Source: Cylicocyclus nassatus
Lineage: Eukaryota > Nematoda > Chromadorea > Rhabditida > Strongylidae
Assembly: GCA_958299035.1 (NCBI GenBank)
Contig: CATQJL010000223.1
Span: 68,194,371-68,258,370, forward strand
DNA length: 64,000 nucleotides
Direction: 5' to 3'
In this document: piece by piece, positions 23,216 to 33,399 of the stretch
Layout: each line of letters opens with the position of its first letter
Numbering within the stretch: position 1 is the stretch's first letter
Notes under the pieces: model-generated
What the model was told of the DNA's origin: nothing
Seen by the model: only the letters and a program-made list of their open reading frames with translations
Databases searched by the model: none
Translations under genes and position numbers: made by a program

Positions 23216-24343
23216 GATTGAAAATGATGATGACGTTTTTGAACTTAGGTTTGTGTTTCCGCAAATTTCACTGAAATGGCTCTACACGTTGTCCTTTATT
23301 GATTTGCGACATCCCCACTGTGATTAATGAGCAAAGCTGCTATTGTTTCGAAAGTCAACTATCTGGTTCTCCCAAAATTGTCGTCAGATATCCCCAGTCC
23401 TTTCTTTAACAAATGAAAATACCGCGGACCTTTCATTGGTATAACGAATATGTACGCAACCGTTCTGATGTATGGCCGAGCTCATAATTTTTTGCTCAAA
23501 TGTTCTCACTCTAAAAATGAAGCTAACATAAGCGAAAATTGAATGTCCCAATCACGACTTTTTTTACGTTGGTTAGAATGCTCTAAATTTTTCGTCAGAC
23601 TTGACTAGCTTTATAGAAATTTTCGATAGTGTGCACATATCTTGAGTTAGATCTACAATAAAGGTGATAATCCTGTGTAGAAGCCATAACGCTGTCGCAG
23701 AATTTTTGAAGTCATAACCAGTAAATAGGAAATGTGCAAGAGTAACATACCAGTCCATCTGCAGACACCACTATTTTGACAAACTATCAGCGTGGTTGAA
23801 GCGTAGTGCATTCTTGCAATACTTTTGATTAACAGGTGTCTTGGCTTAGAACGATACATGGTGGCAGATTTGGTAAATAAGTCTTTCATGCGTTTCAATT
23901 CATTGCAAATTTGCACTGGGAAAAACATGCCATTCTTGTAGGGAGCCGTAGTAAGCGATCTGGCAAATAAGTGGTTAGCTGACATTCACTTTAAGTTCAA
24001 GTAAACTATTACCAGCGCTAATGCTGAATTTTCTTGCAAATCCAAAGCACTTAGAATGACTTCTGTGCTATCTTATTCCGAGAAGCGACCAAAATCAAAT
24101 GCATTTGCCATTAATTATTAATCTCTGATTTCATTCGTTGAAGAAAGTACATTTTTAGGTGCTGAATGTACTAATTTATTTAACGCGGGATTCTGTGCAT
24201 CCACGATTCATGGACGAAAGCCAGCTGAAAAATAAACCAATTGATTTGTGTTGTTGGACACGCATTGAAAAGAGCGAGGCATAGGAGATATATAGTTGCT
24301 AGAAAGCGTTTGAGATGTTGGTTTTCTCCACAAGCATACATAT

Positions 24344-24521
24344 CCTAAGCGTATACATAAATCTAAACTTGCGTGAGTTCCCTACTACTTTATCTTCTCA
24401 AATTTAAAAAGAATTTTGCCTGCTTTCAAGAGCCTAAGCATCTACATAAACCTAAATTTATGTGAGTTGTCTACATCATCTCCTAAACTTTTATAAAAAA
24501 ATTTTTGTCTGTTTTCGAAGC
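24344..24521 (+). repeat. Two tandem ~88-bp direct repeats
   Basis: CCTAAGCGTATACATAAATC and CCTAAGCATCTACATAAACC begin two adjacent units that share TGTGAGTT-type and TTGCCTGCTTTC/TTGTCTGTTTTC blocks. Confidence 0.7.
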
Positions 24522-24581
24522 ACAGTCTATCAAAGTGAACATAAAAACTCCAAAGGCTTCCTCAATTACACTTATTCCCAA

Positions 24582-24648
24582 GTACAGTCGCTTCATTTCA
24601 TATGATCATGTGTGCCATTGCACACACAGTCCACTTTGGCGTCCTCAT
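24582..24648. repeat. Repeat R arm in flipped orientation
   Basis: GTACAGTCGCTTCATTTCAT through GGCGTCCTCAT matches 22144-22211. It ends with GTCCTCAT, the exact reverse complement of the ATGAGGAC that precedes the element end at 22369. Confidence 0.65.
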
Positions 24649-25068
24649 CAGGGCCCGGCACGAGGTCGGCAAATGACAAGCTGGAAATCGTTTTGGGGCC
24701 AAAAGGCAAAGGGGAAATCGTTTTGCTGGGTCCGGGGCGGAGCCCCGGAAAAAAATTGGTAGTTCATGCTCGCTACTTATCTTGACATGTTATATGCCTC
24801 AACAGGCGAACACTGGAGTTCGCGCGCGTCAAACCGCGCCGTCGCTAATTGCCGCACGCGCGACGTCGCCCAAGCGATGCTATTTGTAACAGCATGCATG
24901 ACTAGTTTTCAATGTATATGTAACGATATGGCACCAAATTTTGTATGCGAACGGAGAGAGGCTAGTGGAAACATAGTATGAAAAATTATGAAAAACTTAT
25001 GTGAACGGAACGAGTAATTAGCATTTTTTCCGAGAATTTTGCAAAACTGGTAAATGAAGATGTGAATC
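24649..25068 (-). mobile_element. hAT-like element, other end
   Basis: CAGGGCCCGGCACGAGGTCG is followed by AAATCGTTTTGGGGCC and GCAAAGGGGAAATCG. This is the reverse complement of the right end of the 44419 element (GATATCCCCTTTGC...CGATATCCAGC). It continues to GTAAATGAAGATGTG (25052-25066), the inverted copy of 23199-23213, and then directly into satellite DNA. Confidence 0.65.
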
Positions 25069-27686
25069 CACACTATCAGTAGACCACACTATCGGTAGAC
25101 CACACTATCGGTAGACCACACTATCGATAGACTACACTATCGGTAGACATACTATCGGTAGACCACACTTTGTCGAGCACACTATCGGTAGACCACATTT
25201 TGTGGAGCACACTATCGGTAGACCACACTAACGGTAGACCACACTTTGTCGAGCACACTAACGGTAGACCACACTATGTGAACCACACTTTGTCGAGCAC
25301 ACTATCGATAGACCACACTTTGTCGAGCACACTATCGGTAGACCACACTTTGTCGAGCACACTATCGGTAGACCACACCATCGGTAGACCACACTGTCGG
25401 TAGACCACACTGTCGGTAGACCACACTATCGGTAGAATAAACTTTGTCGAGCACACTATCGGTACACCACACCTTGTCGAGCACACTATCGGTAGACCAC
25501 AATCGGTAGATCACACTTTGTCGAGCACTCTATCAATAGACCACACTATCCGTAGACCACAATATCGGTAGATCACACTTTGTCGAGCACACTATCGGTA
25601 GACCACACTTTGTCGAGCACACTATCGGTAGACCACACCTTGTCGAGCACACTATCGGTAGACCACACCTTGTCGAGCACACTATCGGTAGACCACACCT
25701 TGTCGAGCACACTATCGGTAGACCACACCATCGGTAGACCACACTTTGTCGAGCACGCTATCAATAGACCACACTATCCGTAGACCACAATATCGGTAGA
25801 TCACACTTTGTCGAGCACACTATCGGTAGACCACACTTTGTCGAGCACACTATCGGTAGACCACACCTTGTCGAGCACACTATCGGTAGACCACACCTTG
25901 TCGACCACACTATCGGTAGACCACACCATCGGTAGACCACACTTTGTCGAGCACGCTATCGGTAGACCACACCTTGTCGAGCACACTATCGGTAGACCAC
26001 ACCATCGGTAGACCATACTTTGTCGAGCACGCTATCGGTAGACCACACCTTGTCGAGCACACTATCGGTAGACCACACCTTGTCGAGCACACTATCGGTA
26101 GACCACAATCGGTAGATCACACTTTGTCGAGCACTCTATCAATAGACCACACTATCCGTAGACCACAATATCGGTAGATCACACTTTGTCGAGCACACTA
26201 TCGGTAGACCACACTTTGTCGAGCACACTATCGGTAGACCACACCTTGTCGAGCACACTATCGGTAGACCACACCTTGTCGAGCACACTATCGGTAGACC
26301 ACACCTTGTCGAGCACACTATCGGTAGATCACACCATCGGTAGACCACACTTTGTCGAGCACGCTATCAATAGACCACACTATCCGTAGACCACAATATC
26401 GGTAGATCACACTTTGTCGAGCACACTATCGGTAGACCACACTTTGTCGAGCACACTATCGGTAGACCACACCTTGTCGAGCACACTATCGGTAGACCAC
26501 ACCTTGTCGACCACACTATCGGTAGACCACACCATCGGTAGACCACACTTTGTCGAGCACGCTATCGGTAGACCACACCTTGTCGAGCACACTATCGGTA
26601 GACCACACCATCGGTAGACCATACTTTGTCGAGCACGCTATCGGTAGACCACACCTTGTCGAGCACACTATCGGTAGACCACACCTTGTCGAGCACACTA
26701 TCGGTAGACCACAATCGGTAGATCACACTTTGTCGAGCACTCTATCAATAGACCACACTATCCGTAGACCACAATATCGGTAGATCACACTTTGTCGAGC
26801 ACACTATCGGTAGACCACACTTTGTCGAGCACACTATCGGTAGACCACACCATCGGTAGACCACACTTTGTCGAGCACGCTATCGGTAGACCACACCTTG
26901 TCGAGCACACTATCGGTAGACCACAATCGGTAGATCACACTTTGTCGAGCATTCTATCAATAGACCACACTATCCGTAGACCACAATATCGGTAGATCAC
27001 ACTTTGTCGAGCACACTATCGGTAGACCACAATCGGTAGATCACGCTTTGTCGAGCACACTATCGGTAGACCACACCTTGTCGAGCACACTATCGGTAGA
27101 CCACAATCGGTAGATCACACTTTGTCGAGCACTCTATCAATAGACCACACTATCCGTAGACCACAATATCGGTAGATCACACTTTGTCGAGCACACTATC
27201 GGTAGACCACACTTTGTCGAGCACACTATCGGTAGACCACACCTTGTCGAGCACACTATCGGTAGACCACACCTTGTCGAGCACACTATCGGTAGACCAC
27301 AATCGGTAGATCACACTTTGTCGAGCACTCTATCAATAGACCACACTATCCGTAGACCACAATATCGGTAGATCACACTTTGTCGAGCACACTATCGGTA
27401 GACCACACTTTGTCGAGCACACTATCGGTAGACCACACCTTGTCGAGCACACTATCGGTAGACCACACCTTGTCGAGCACACTATCGGTAGACCACACCA
27501 TCGGTAGACCACACTTTGTCGAGCACGCTATCGGTAGACCACACCTTGTCGAGCACACTATCGGTAGACCACAATCGGTAGATCACGCTTTGTCGAGCAC
27601 ACTATCGGTAGACCACACTATCGGTAGACCACAATATCGGTAGATCACACTTTGTCGAGCACACTATCGGTAGACCACACTTTGTC
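25069..27686 (+). repeat. Satellite array, ~30-bp unit with 606-bp higher-order repeat
   Basis: 2.6 kb of tandem sequence is built from ACTATCGGTAGACCAC and ACTTTGTCGAGCAC half-units (30 bp together), with interspersed half-unit deletions. Variant markers (ATCAATAGACCACACTATCC) recur so that long segments repeat with a period of 606 bp (25580 matches 26186, 25808 matches 26414, 25944 matches 26550) and only rare changes, indicating recent segmental amplification. Since 30 is divisible by three and the unit lacks stops, both strands show repetitive open frames (SVDHTLSSTL and complement); these are not treated as genes. The unit holds the near-palindrome CTATCGGTAG, perfect as CTATCGATAG at 25119-25131. 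Confidence 0.95.
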
Positions 27687-27689
27687 ATA

Positions 27690-27932
27690 AAGGCGCAGGA
27701 TCAACAAAAGCGCTATTATGATTTGAGGGCAAGGAGCCCTAAAGTACAGTATCAGCTAGGCGAGAAAGTTTGGATTAGGAAAGATGGCGGTCACAAACTT
27801 GCAATACGATTCGAAGGACCATTCCCAATTATCGCCATCGATCCACCTATTATTACAATTTTAGATGGGAAGCGTGAAAGAACCATCCATATCGATCGCA
27901 CAAAGCCGTACAAGGGAGATCCCGCAAAATGA
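27690..27932 (+). pseudogene. Ty3/BEL-type retrotransposon integrase C-terminal fragment (GPY/F domain)
   Basis: The frame reads AQDQQKRYYDLRA, then YQLGEKVWIRKDGGHKLA, RFEGPFPIIAIDPPIITILDG and IHIDRTKPYKGDPAK before TGA at 27930-27932. The GPF-containing segment with the upstream LGEKVW and downstream HIDRTKPY motifs is the DNA-binding C-terminal domain of integrases from Ty3/Gypsy and related LTR elements. The catalytic DDE core that should precede it is absent. Instead the reading frame passes without interruption into the last satellite unit at 27686. No flanking LTR was identified. The fragment itself has no stop or frameshift, so the junction may be recent. Confidence 0.8.
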
Positions 27933-28212
27933 AAAGAAAGAAAAAAAGATTTTTTCCAACAATGGCATTTGCGTAGTGTATTATGATTCATTCTGTAACA
28001 TTACTCTTTCTTGTGTGTGTATGTAAAGGCAACACTAATTATTGTCTTTCTTTATTGTATCATATAGTAGCTATTGTAAAACCGAACATTGAAATTAACA
28101 TTAATGGTGAGTAAGAATCTTATGGATGAGATGCCTACAATGGAATTTCTTCTAATATAGGTTCCAGCGGCAAAGTCAGAGCCGAACTGTGTAGCGGAAT
28201 ATGGTAATGAGC

Positions 28213-28520
28213 TCAGGAGATGACACTGGACGCTGACGGCATCAGCAAACTTGTGATGAATCCCAAAACCGACAGCACAACTGCAAAGGGACAGCGTACA
28301 CAATTCCAAGTAGGGAAGTTAGCAACAAAGAAAAATACAACTCACTAATAGCTCCAATTGGGATCCAATAATCCAAATCGAATAGCAGCTGCGGAACTAG
28401 AGCTCCTTCGCAATCGTCTAGTTCGTCGTCGCAGAGACAGCGGAAAATACCATTAAATTTCAGACACATTCCTCTTCCCATACATTCATTAGGATAAAAA
28501 CTTCTATCGACCGCGGTCAT
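28213..28520 (-). CDS. EGF-like plus transmembrane protein, 3' exons
   Basis: Exon A, 28520-28346, follows a TATCTTTTAG acceptor. It encodes YPNECMGRGMC, then LKFNGIFRCLCDDELDDCEG, five cysteines spaced like C2-C6 of an EGF domain; C1 would come from an earlier exon. A 65-nt intron (28345-28281, GTGAGT to TTTGCAG) joins in phase to exon B, 28280-28213. The joined product continues WIPIGAIIVLSVLGFITSLLM, a single membrane helix, then a short tail PSASSVIS and TGA. The splice turning an interrupted frame into a clean helix is the main support. AATAAA lies at 28056-28051. No in-phase upstream exon was found; exon A begins with ATG, so a trans-spliced short form cannot be excluded, but it would lack a signal peptide. 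The role is inferred only as a cell-surface or membrane-anchored EGF-like protein. Confidence 0.55.
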
Positions 28521-28746
28521 CTAAAAGATAATGGTTGCGCAAGTGAACTAGTATGCGGATTATGAAATATGGACAAGGCAAATGGCACCTTAGTTCAGTT
28601 ATTACTTAAGATGTGAAAATTACTCGCGTCAAGACTCCCGACCGCGCAACCATTCCATTTCGCCTCGGGCGCGAGCCACATGGACATATAAGAATCGAAG
28701 TGCGCACAGTTAGAAAGGAAAGAAGAGGATTTTGATTGGAACGTAC

Positions 28747-28853
28747 CAAGATGATGAGTCATCGCCTTCTACGAGCAGCTGGCGGCCGCCGGAAGCAAAG
28801 AAGAAACATAGCGTGGAATAAATCACTAATCGACGACCATATTCCGATGTCCT
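28747..28853 (-). other. Possible upstream exon with good splice sites, phase-incompatible
   Basis: The minus strand has a CTTTTTCTTCTCAG-type acceptor (28854-28860) and a GTACGT donor (28746-28741) around a 107-nt open stretch including LVIYSTLCFFFASGG. Joined directly to the EGF exon at 28520 it would create TGA at the junction, so another exon would be needed between them or the exon is not coding. Confidence 0.25.
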
Positions 28854-29339
28854 CTGAGAAGAAAAAGAATAACATGCTTGATCATTACGGATCTTCCCGG
28901 AACTACTCTTGAGAACAGATTAAGGTTGCGGGACGCAACCTTTCAATACCCGTAGATGTAGAAAACATATACTCTCTAAAAGCTTTTGTTTGCATACTCA
29001 TATTTGCACAGTGACAGCATGAGTCAACATCGCAATCAAGACTAGGATAAGACCATAACCGGGATAGAAAGAAGCCGTCCAAGAACTCTGCGAACCTATA
29101 GAAGTTTGTGTATCACTCCATTGGGCAATATAGCTTGTGTGAATTTTTATAAGAGGACTGTTTTAATGTATGTACCTATCCATTATCCAAATGCTATATA
29201 AGCAACCGTGTTAAGCACTCTTGGTCCTTCCCTTCGTACCCTTTCTCTTCTTTTCTTTAATGTAGCTCTCTTACCTATGCTTCCCTTATACAGGGTCTAG
29301 TCATGGGTTTCCTCCTTTTGCCTTGAGCCCTCCAAATAT

Positions 29340-29482
29340 TTAGGCTTTATCCACCAGAAATTTCATCGGCCTTTTGTTATCCTTAGATGCTGCTGGCCGA
29401 CGGCATCGGCAGATCTTTCGATTGTACCTTGTGCTAATTGAATATGTAGGTAAATCGTACCTTCTTTTGCTTGACCCCTTTG
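29340..29482 (-). CDS. Possible terminal exon, basic peptide
   Basis: After a TTTTATTTTCAG acceptor (ending 29483) the frame reads KGSSKRRYDLPTYS, RKICRCRRPAASKDNKRP, MKFLVDKA and stops at 29340. The CRC plus basic composition faintly recalls the secreted peptide at 19692, but homology is not claimed. No upstream exon or signal peptide was found. Confidence 0.2.
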
Positions 29483-29986
29483 CTGAAAATAAAACCATTG
29501 TTGGAATTTTGTTGAGGCTCGCATAATTAAGTAACAAATAGATGACTTCGTAGAATCCCCGCTGCACTTTTCTCACACATTACCTAAAACCACAGTCGAG
29601 AGCCTTACAACACCAAAATAGAAGATGCCGCTTTGAATTGACAAGCACACTCAAACCTGTCATCTGGGGAGTCATGGATTAATTTGGTTGTCTTTGCGTT
29701 GATGATATAGAATAACAGGTAAAGGTAAAGGTGTAAACGCACTCAAATTTTCCAGGTGGTGCTTTTGAAAACTCAGCGTAGTTCAGGGTCCACGTGGTTC
29801 TTACCACAACTACCTATTCCGGACGTGTTATCCGATATAGCTGACAAGCCACCTACTTTCGTCTGCAGGTACCCAATCAGATTTTTTCACTGTTAAACTG
29901 AACAAACAGCATTTCGCGTTTTATGGTTTCCTGTCACAAACTGTAAGATAACATTTTTATTCACTTAAAAGCCTCAGTATCAGTTA

Positions 29987-30713
29987 CAGGGTTGGCACAA
30001 CTGTTTTTGCAAGTGAAAAAAGTGTGGAATTAGCTTGAAAAAAGATCTAATGATGTTACAGCACAGTTGGTCGTTAATATCTCTTTTCCCGAGAAGTCTT
30101 TTGCCTTGCTTTAGGTACCGTTTTGTAGAGCTAGCTTCAACTTAAATTTACAGTATGGAACGAATCACAATCTCTCTTCATTACTGTAGGATTACGGTAG
30201 AAACTTAAAACATATGGTGTCAATGTGGAAAAAGCTGCCGCTTCAAAATTTTTCAAAAATTGTGAAAACTTGTGTCTTGGGGTTTTTATGGACGCCGAGT
30301 CCGATACTCAACTATTCTCAAAATTGCGAAGCTTTCTAAACAGTGTAACCGCACTTTTTAGGAACATTGAAAGAATGGCCTCTACCCCTTACCTGGCATA
30401 ACTCTTCAATGAAGCATCATACTAAGCTGGGAACTTTAAAGTTATAATCAGCAACCCTGATTAGCCTAGTGTAATAGCTTTCATGCTGTTTTGTTTCCTT
30501 TCTGAGGCAAAATATGGCCTTTCATTGCTTGAAACCCTCTCTGAAGTTACTAACGTAATCCTACAATAATGAAGAGAGATTGTGATTCGTTCTATATTGC
30601 AAATTTAAGTTGAAGCCAGCTCTACAGATTGGTACCTGAAGCAAGAGAAAAGACTTCTTTAGAAGAGAGATATTAACGATCAAACGTTCGATACATTTTT
30701 TTGGGACACCCTG
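29987..30713. mobile_element. MITE with GGGTGTCCC ends and TA target duplication (copy 2)
   Basis: It starts CAGGGTTGGCACAACTG and ends TTTTTTGGGACACCCTG, with TA on each side (29985-29986, 30714-30715). Internal blocks (TTAGGTACCGTTTTGTAGAG, ATTACGGTAGAAAC and partners) match copy 1 at 17832 in order. A ~150-bp non-homologous insert is present in the middle. Confidence 0.8.
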
Positions 30714-30860
30714 TAGAATAATTTTGAAGGATTTTAAACATTCAAATTAGACTTGTAAATAAATTGCCGGCATTTCGTGGTTATGGACCCGCAAAAATTT
30801 TGAGAAGCATTTCATCCGTTTCATCCATGTTTCATCCATCCGTTTATCCACAGATTCCTG

Positions 30861-31843
30861 TGGCCGTATTCATCAACGAACCCCGAGGGTTAAACTAACC
30901 CTGGAGGGTTAGTTTAACCCTGGAAAGCGTTTAACCCGTATTCATGAAACACAGGGTAGGCTTAACCCTGAGGGTTAAGTCTAATCTTGAGGGTTAATTT
31001 TACCCCGAAAGCGACTAACCCGTATTCATCAACGAACCGTGAGGGTTAAACTAACCCTGGAGGGTTAAACTTACGTGATTCATCAGGGTTAATTTAACCC
31101 TAGCTCAGAGCAAGGTTGACTCTACCCTAACACTTCATACAAACATTTACTCGCATCTAATAGTTTATGGAAAACGATCAACGAGTATTGTAGTATTTAG
31201 TATCGGTCGTTGTTATAGTATTTAGTTTCGACTTCGTTTTATGTTCATATTCGAAGCACATGAAACATTGACTTCGCGAGAAAAAGAGTTCTAGCTTTGG
31301 TGACAAATGAATGCGACGAAGAAAAATGGCATTCTACTCTGATACGTGCCAAAACAGAAGAACCCCTTTATAATAACATGCATTGACCCCTAAAAAAGTA
31401 GCACAAGCCCGGTATAAAACGAACTGCGCAAAAGTAGAACTTAAACTGCACAATTGCACACATGAAAATAAACTCACGCTGTAAGATTGGATGCTGCACA
31501 AGTATGCTAGAGATGTATTATAAAAGCTAGTGTTAGAAGCTTATTCGTTGACTATACTACTATAGGTAAAAGAATAGAAGTATAAAGTGAATTTAGCCCG
31601 TACTTAGGCATTCTGTGATGTGAGTTTGCACAGCGCACGCGTAACTGACGCCTTAACCCTCCAGGGTTAGTTTAACCCTTAGGGTTGATGAATGCGGCCA
31701 CAGGTTCGTTGATCGATACGGGTAGATCGCGTTCCATGGTAAACCCTAGCCTATGGTTGATGAATACGGCCAATGAACCCTGAAGGTTAAACTAACCCAG
31801 AAGGGTAAGCTTAACCCTCAGGGTTCGTTGATGAATACGGCCA
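30861..31843. mobile_element. MITE with GGCCGTATTCATCA ends and 3-bp CTG duplication
   Basis: Ends are TGGCCGTATTCATCAACGAA and its reverse complement TTCGTTGATGAATACGGCCA, flanked by CTG (30858-30860, 31844-31846). A 3-bp duplication fits PIF/Harbinger-type transposition. Inside, GAGGGTTAAACTAACCCT-type motifs recur many times in both orientations. A second internal end (GATGAATGCGGCCACAGG near 31700) suggests a nested or duplicated copy. There is no transposase. Confidence 0.75.
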
Positions 31844-32349
31844 CTGGAAAGAGTGAGAAATGGTTACGGTGAAAAGGTAACAGTAAGCGATCGCGAATTA
31901 ACTCTGCATGGATTCAAAAATTTGAATTTGAATAAACTCTTTACAAAGTTTACCAAATTTTTAGAAAATTATAGCTTTGAGGATCAATGACAATAGCTCA
32001 CAGGACTCTATTGTTTAGCTTGTGCAAATGCAGCAGCGCATATGATCTATAGAGTGCTTTCTGTGAACTTAGAACTTCTCAAGCTTCGTACACTTGCCAG
32101 TCAACTTTGAATACTTTTTGAAAGTTTTATACTTTCTCGTAGATGTCAAATATCAAATCTTTTGTAATCCGAAGAGTGGGTCTACGGGCAGTTAGTATGG
32201 GTGCAGCTGGTCGTGATTGGGAACACAACCAGGAACTTTTTTATACGTCTCAGGTGTAAAAATACAATATGGAGTTTTGTTGTATGCCCAAAACATACCT
32301 CACACGTTAGTAGCGACGCGATTTTGCAACACTCCAATTTGTCATAACC

Positions 32350-32925
32350 TCATCGTAAAAAGTTTCTGAATGTAAGGAAGATAGAGTATTTTATCAACCT
32401 ACAATAGTGCCTCTGGGTCTCTACTAATATTGAATTTGAAGACATCTGGTACATTTTTAAATCACTTACCGAATGAAATCGCTTGAGTTATGCCTCGGAC
32501 CTACTTCTTGCTGATGTATCGTTATGTTGTTGTCATTTACAATCCAAGCGACCTGTAAAAAGACGTATGATTGAGATGGCCATTCCAAACGGGTAAAGCC
32601 CAACGATAGTGCAAGAATCGTGCAGCTATCGAAATTCGCCGATCACTCACCTATTAAGGGAAGCATACTGGTGACTTGACTTTTGCAGTGATATGTATGC
32701 CATCAGACGCGCCTGGAACGTTGACCAAACTGTGTTCAACATCGGATGTGCGACTCTCTGAACGAAATCATGGACTTTTTTCCACAATAATTTCACGAGA
32801 TTTTGGCTGTCAGAATCGTCGTATCCAAGCTCTTTAGCCTCTAGATACCGGAGCAGTTTCTCTGAGCTTAAGGTAAAGCTTTTGTAGTGCCTAGTTGAGC
32901 ATCTTAAATGTTTTGGTGGATTTTG
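32350..32925 (-). CDS. Unidentified multi-exon gene or pseudogene, 3' part
   Basis: Three blocks are seen. A 275-nt open stretch (32925-32651) encodes LLRYLEAKELGYDDSDSQN, LVKLLWKKVHDFVQR and AYISLQKSSHQYASLN; it ends at a consensus donor AG/GTGAGT, and its true acceptor may be at 32903 or 32862. A second exon, 32552-32470, lies between TTTTTACAG and GTAAGT and encodes VAWIVNDNNITIHQQEVG, RHNSSDFI. A third, 32365-32350, follows TTACATTCAG and completes NFLR and TGA in phase. Exons 2 and 3 are phase-compatible. Exon 1 (phase 2) and exon 2 (phase 0) are not, so an extra exon or a one-base indel must be assumed. The first block is helical and amphipathic. No family is recognised. Confidence 0.35.
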
Positions 32926-33399
32926 TCATCAAAACAATTCGAATTCTGGTGGCAAAAATGCTCATCACTTTTTTCGAAAAAGCGCACAGCAGATAATGAA
33001 GCCAGATTTGGAATCAGCGCTTCGAGATGCATATAATTATGTAAGTTTCATTATAATACAACGGTCACCAAGTATCCTTTCCTTGTAAGAGGAGTTTCGA
33101 GCTTTGCTTTCTCGCATGCAAGCTCTAGGAACGATGGCACAGGCATCAATAGGTAAGCCAAGTGAGTAAGTTTTTGTGAGAAGTTTTTTGACTAATCTTT
33201 TTATCCGTCTAGAGAAATGTACTACTAAATTTCGTCGACGAGTACGCAATTTGGTGCCAATATAAAGTCTTTTGAAAATTCTTTCCAAATTCCCAGGTTG
33301 CACATCAATGACCCATAAATAGCTGCAAAGGATGCTCATATCTGGATTAAAAGGCATTGCTGTTGCTAAAGGCGTCTATCACGTTTCCATTTCATTTGC

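Noticed and set aside
23573..23985. Minus-strand model joining KNGMFFPVQICNELKR... across a GTATGT intron to a frame ending at 23573; an Argonaute-like PAZ region was considered
   Set aside because: The resemblance was vague, the upstream exon is phase-incompatible, and frames of this length occur by chance several times in this window.
25170..27643. Many overlapping open frames of 60-87 codons with SVDHTLSSTL or GLPIVCST repeats on both strands
   Set aside because: They arise because the 30-bp satellite unit is divisible by three and lacks stops; no start context, signal or non-repetitive content.
25069..27686. Could the regularly spaced repeat be a CRISPR array?
   Set aside because: Units are contiguous without unique spacers, no cas genes, and the surrounding DNA is eukaryotic.
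33037..33357. 106-codon basic minus-strand frame next to the 32350-32925 exons
   Set aside because: No splice junction connects it in phase and no domain is recognisable.
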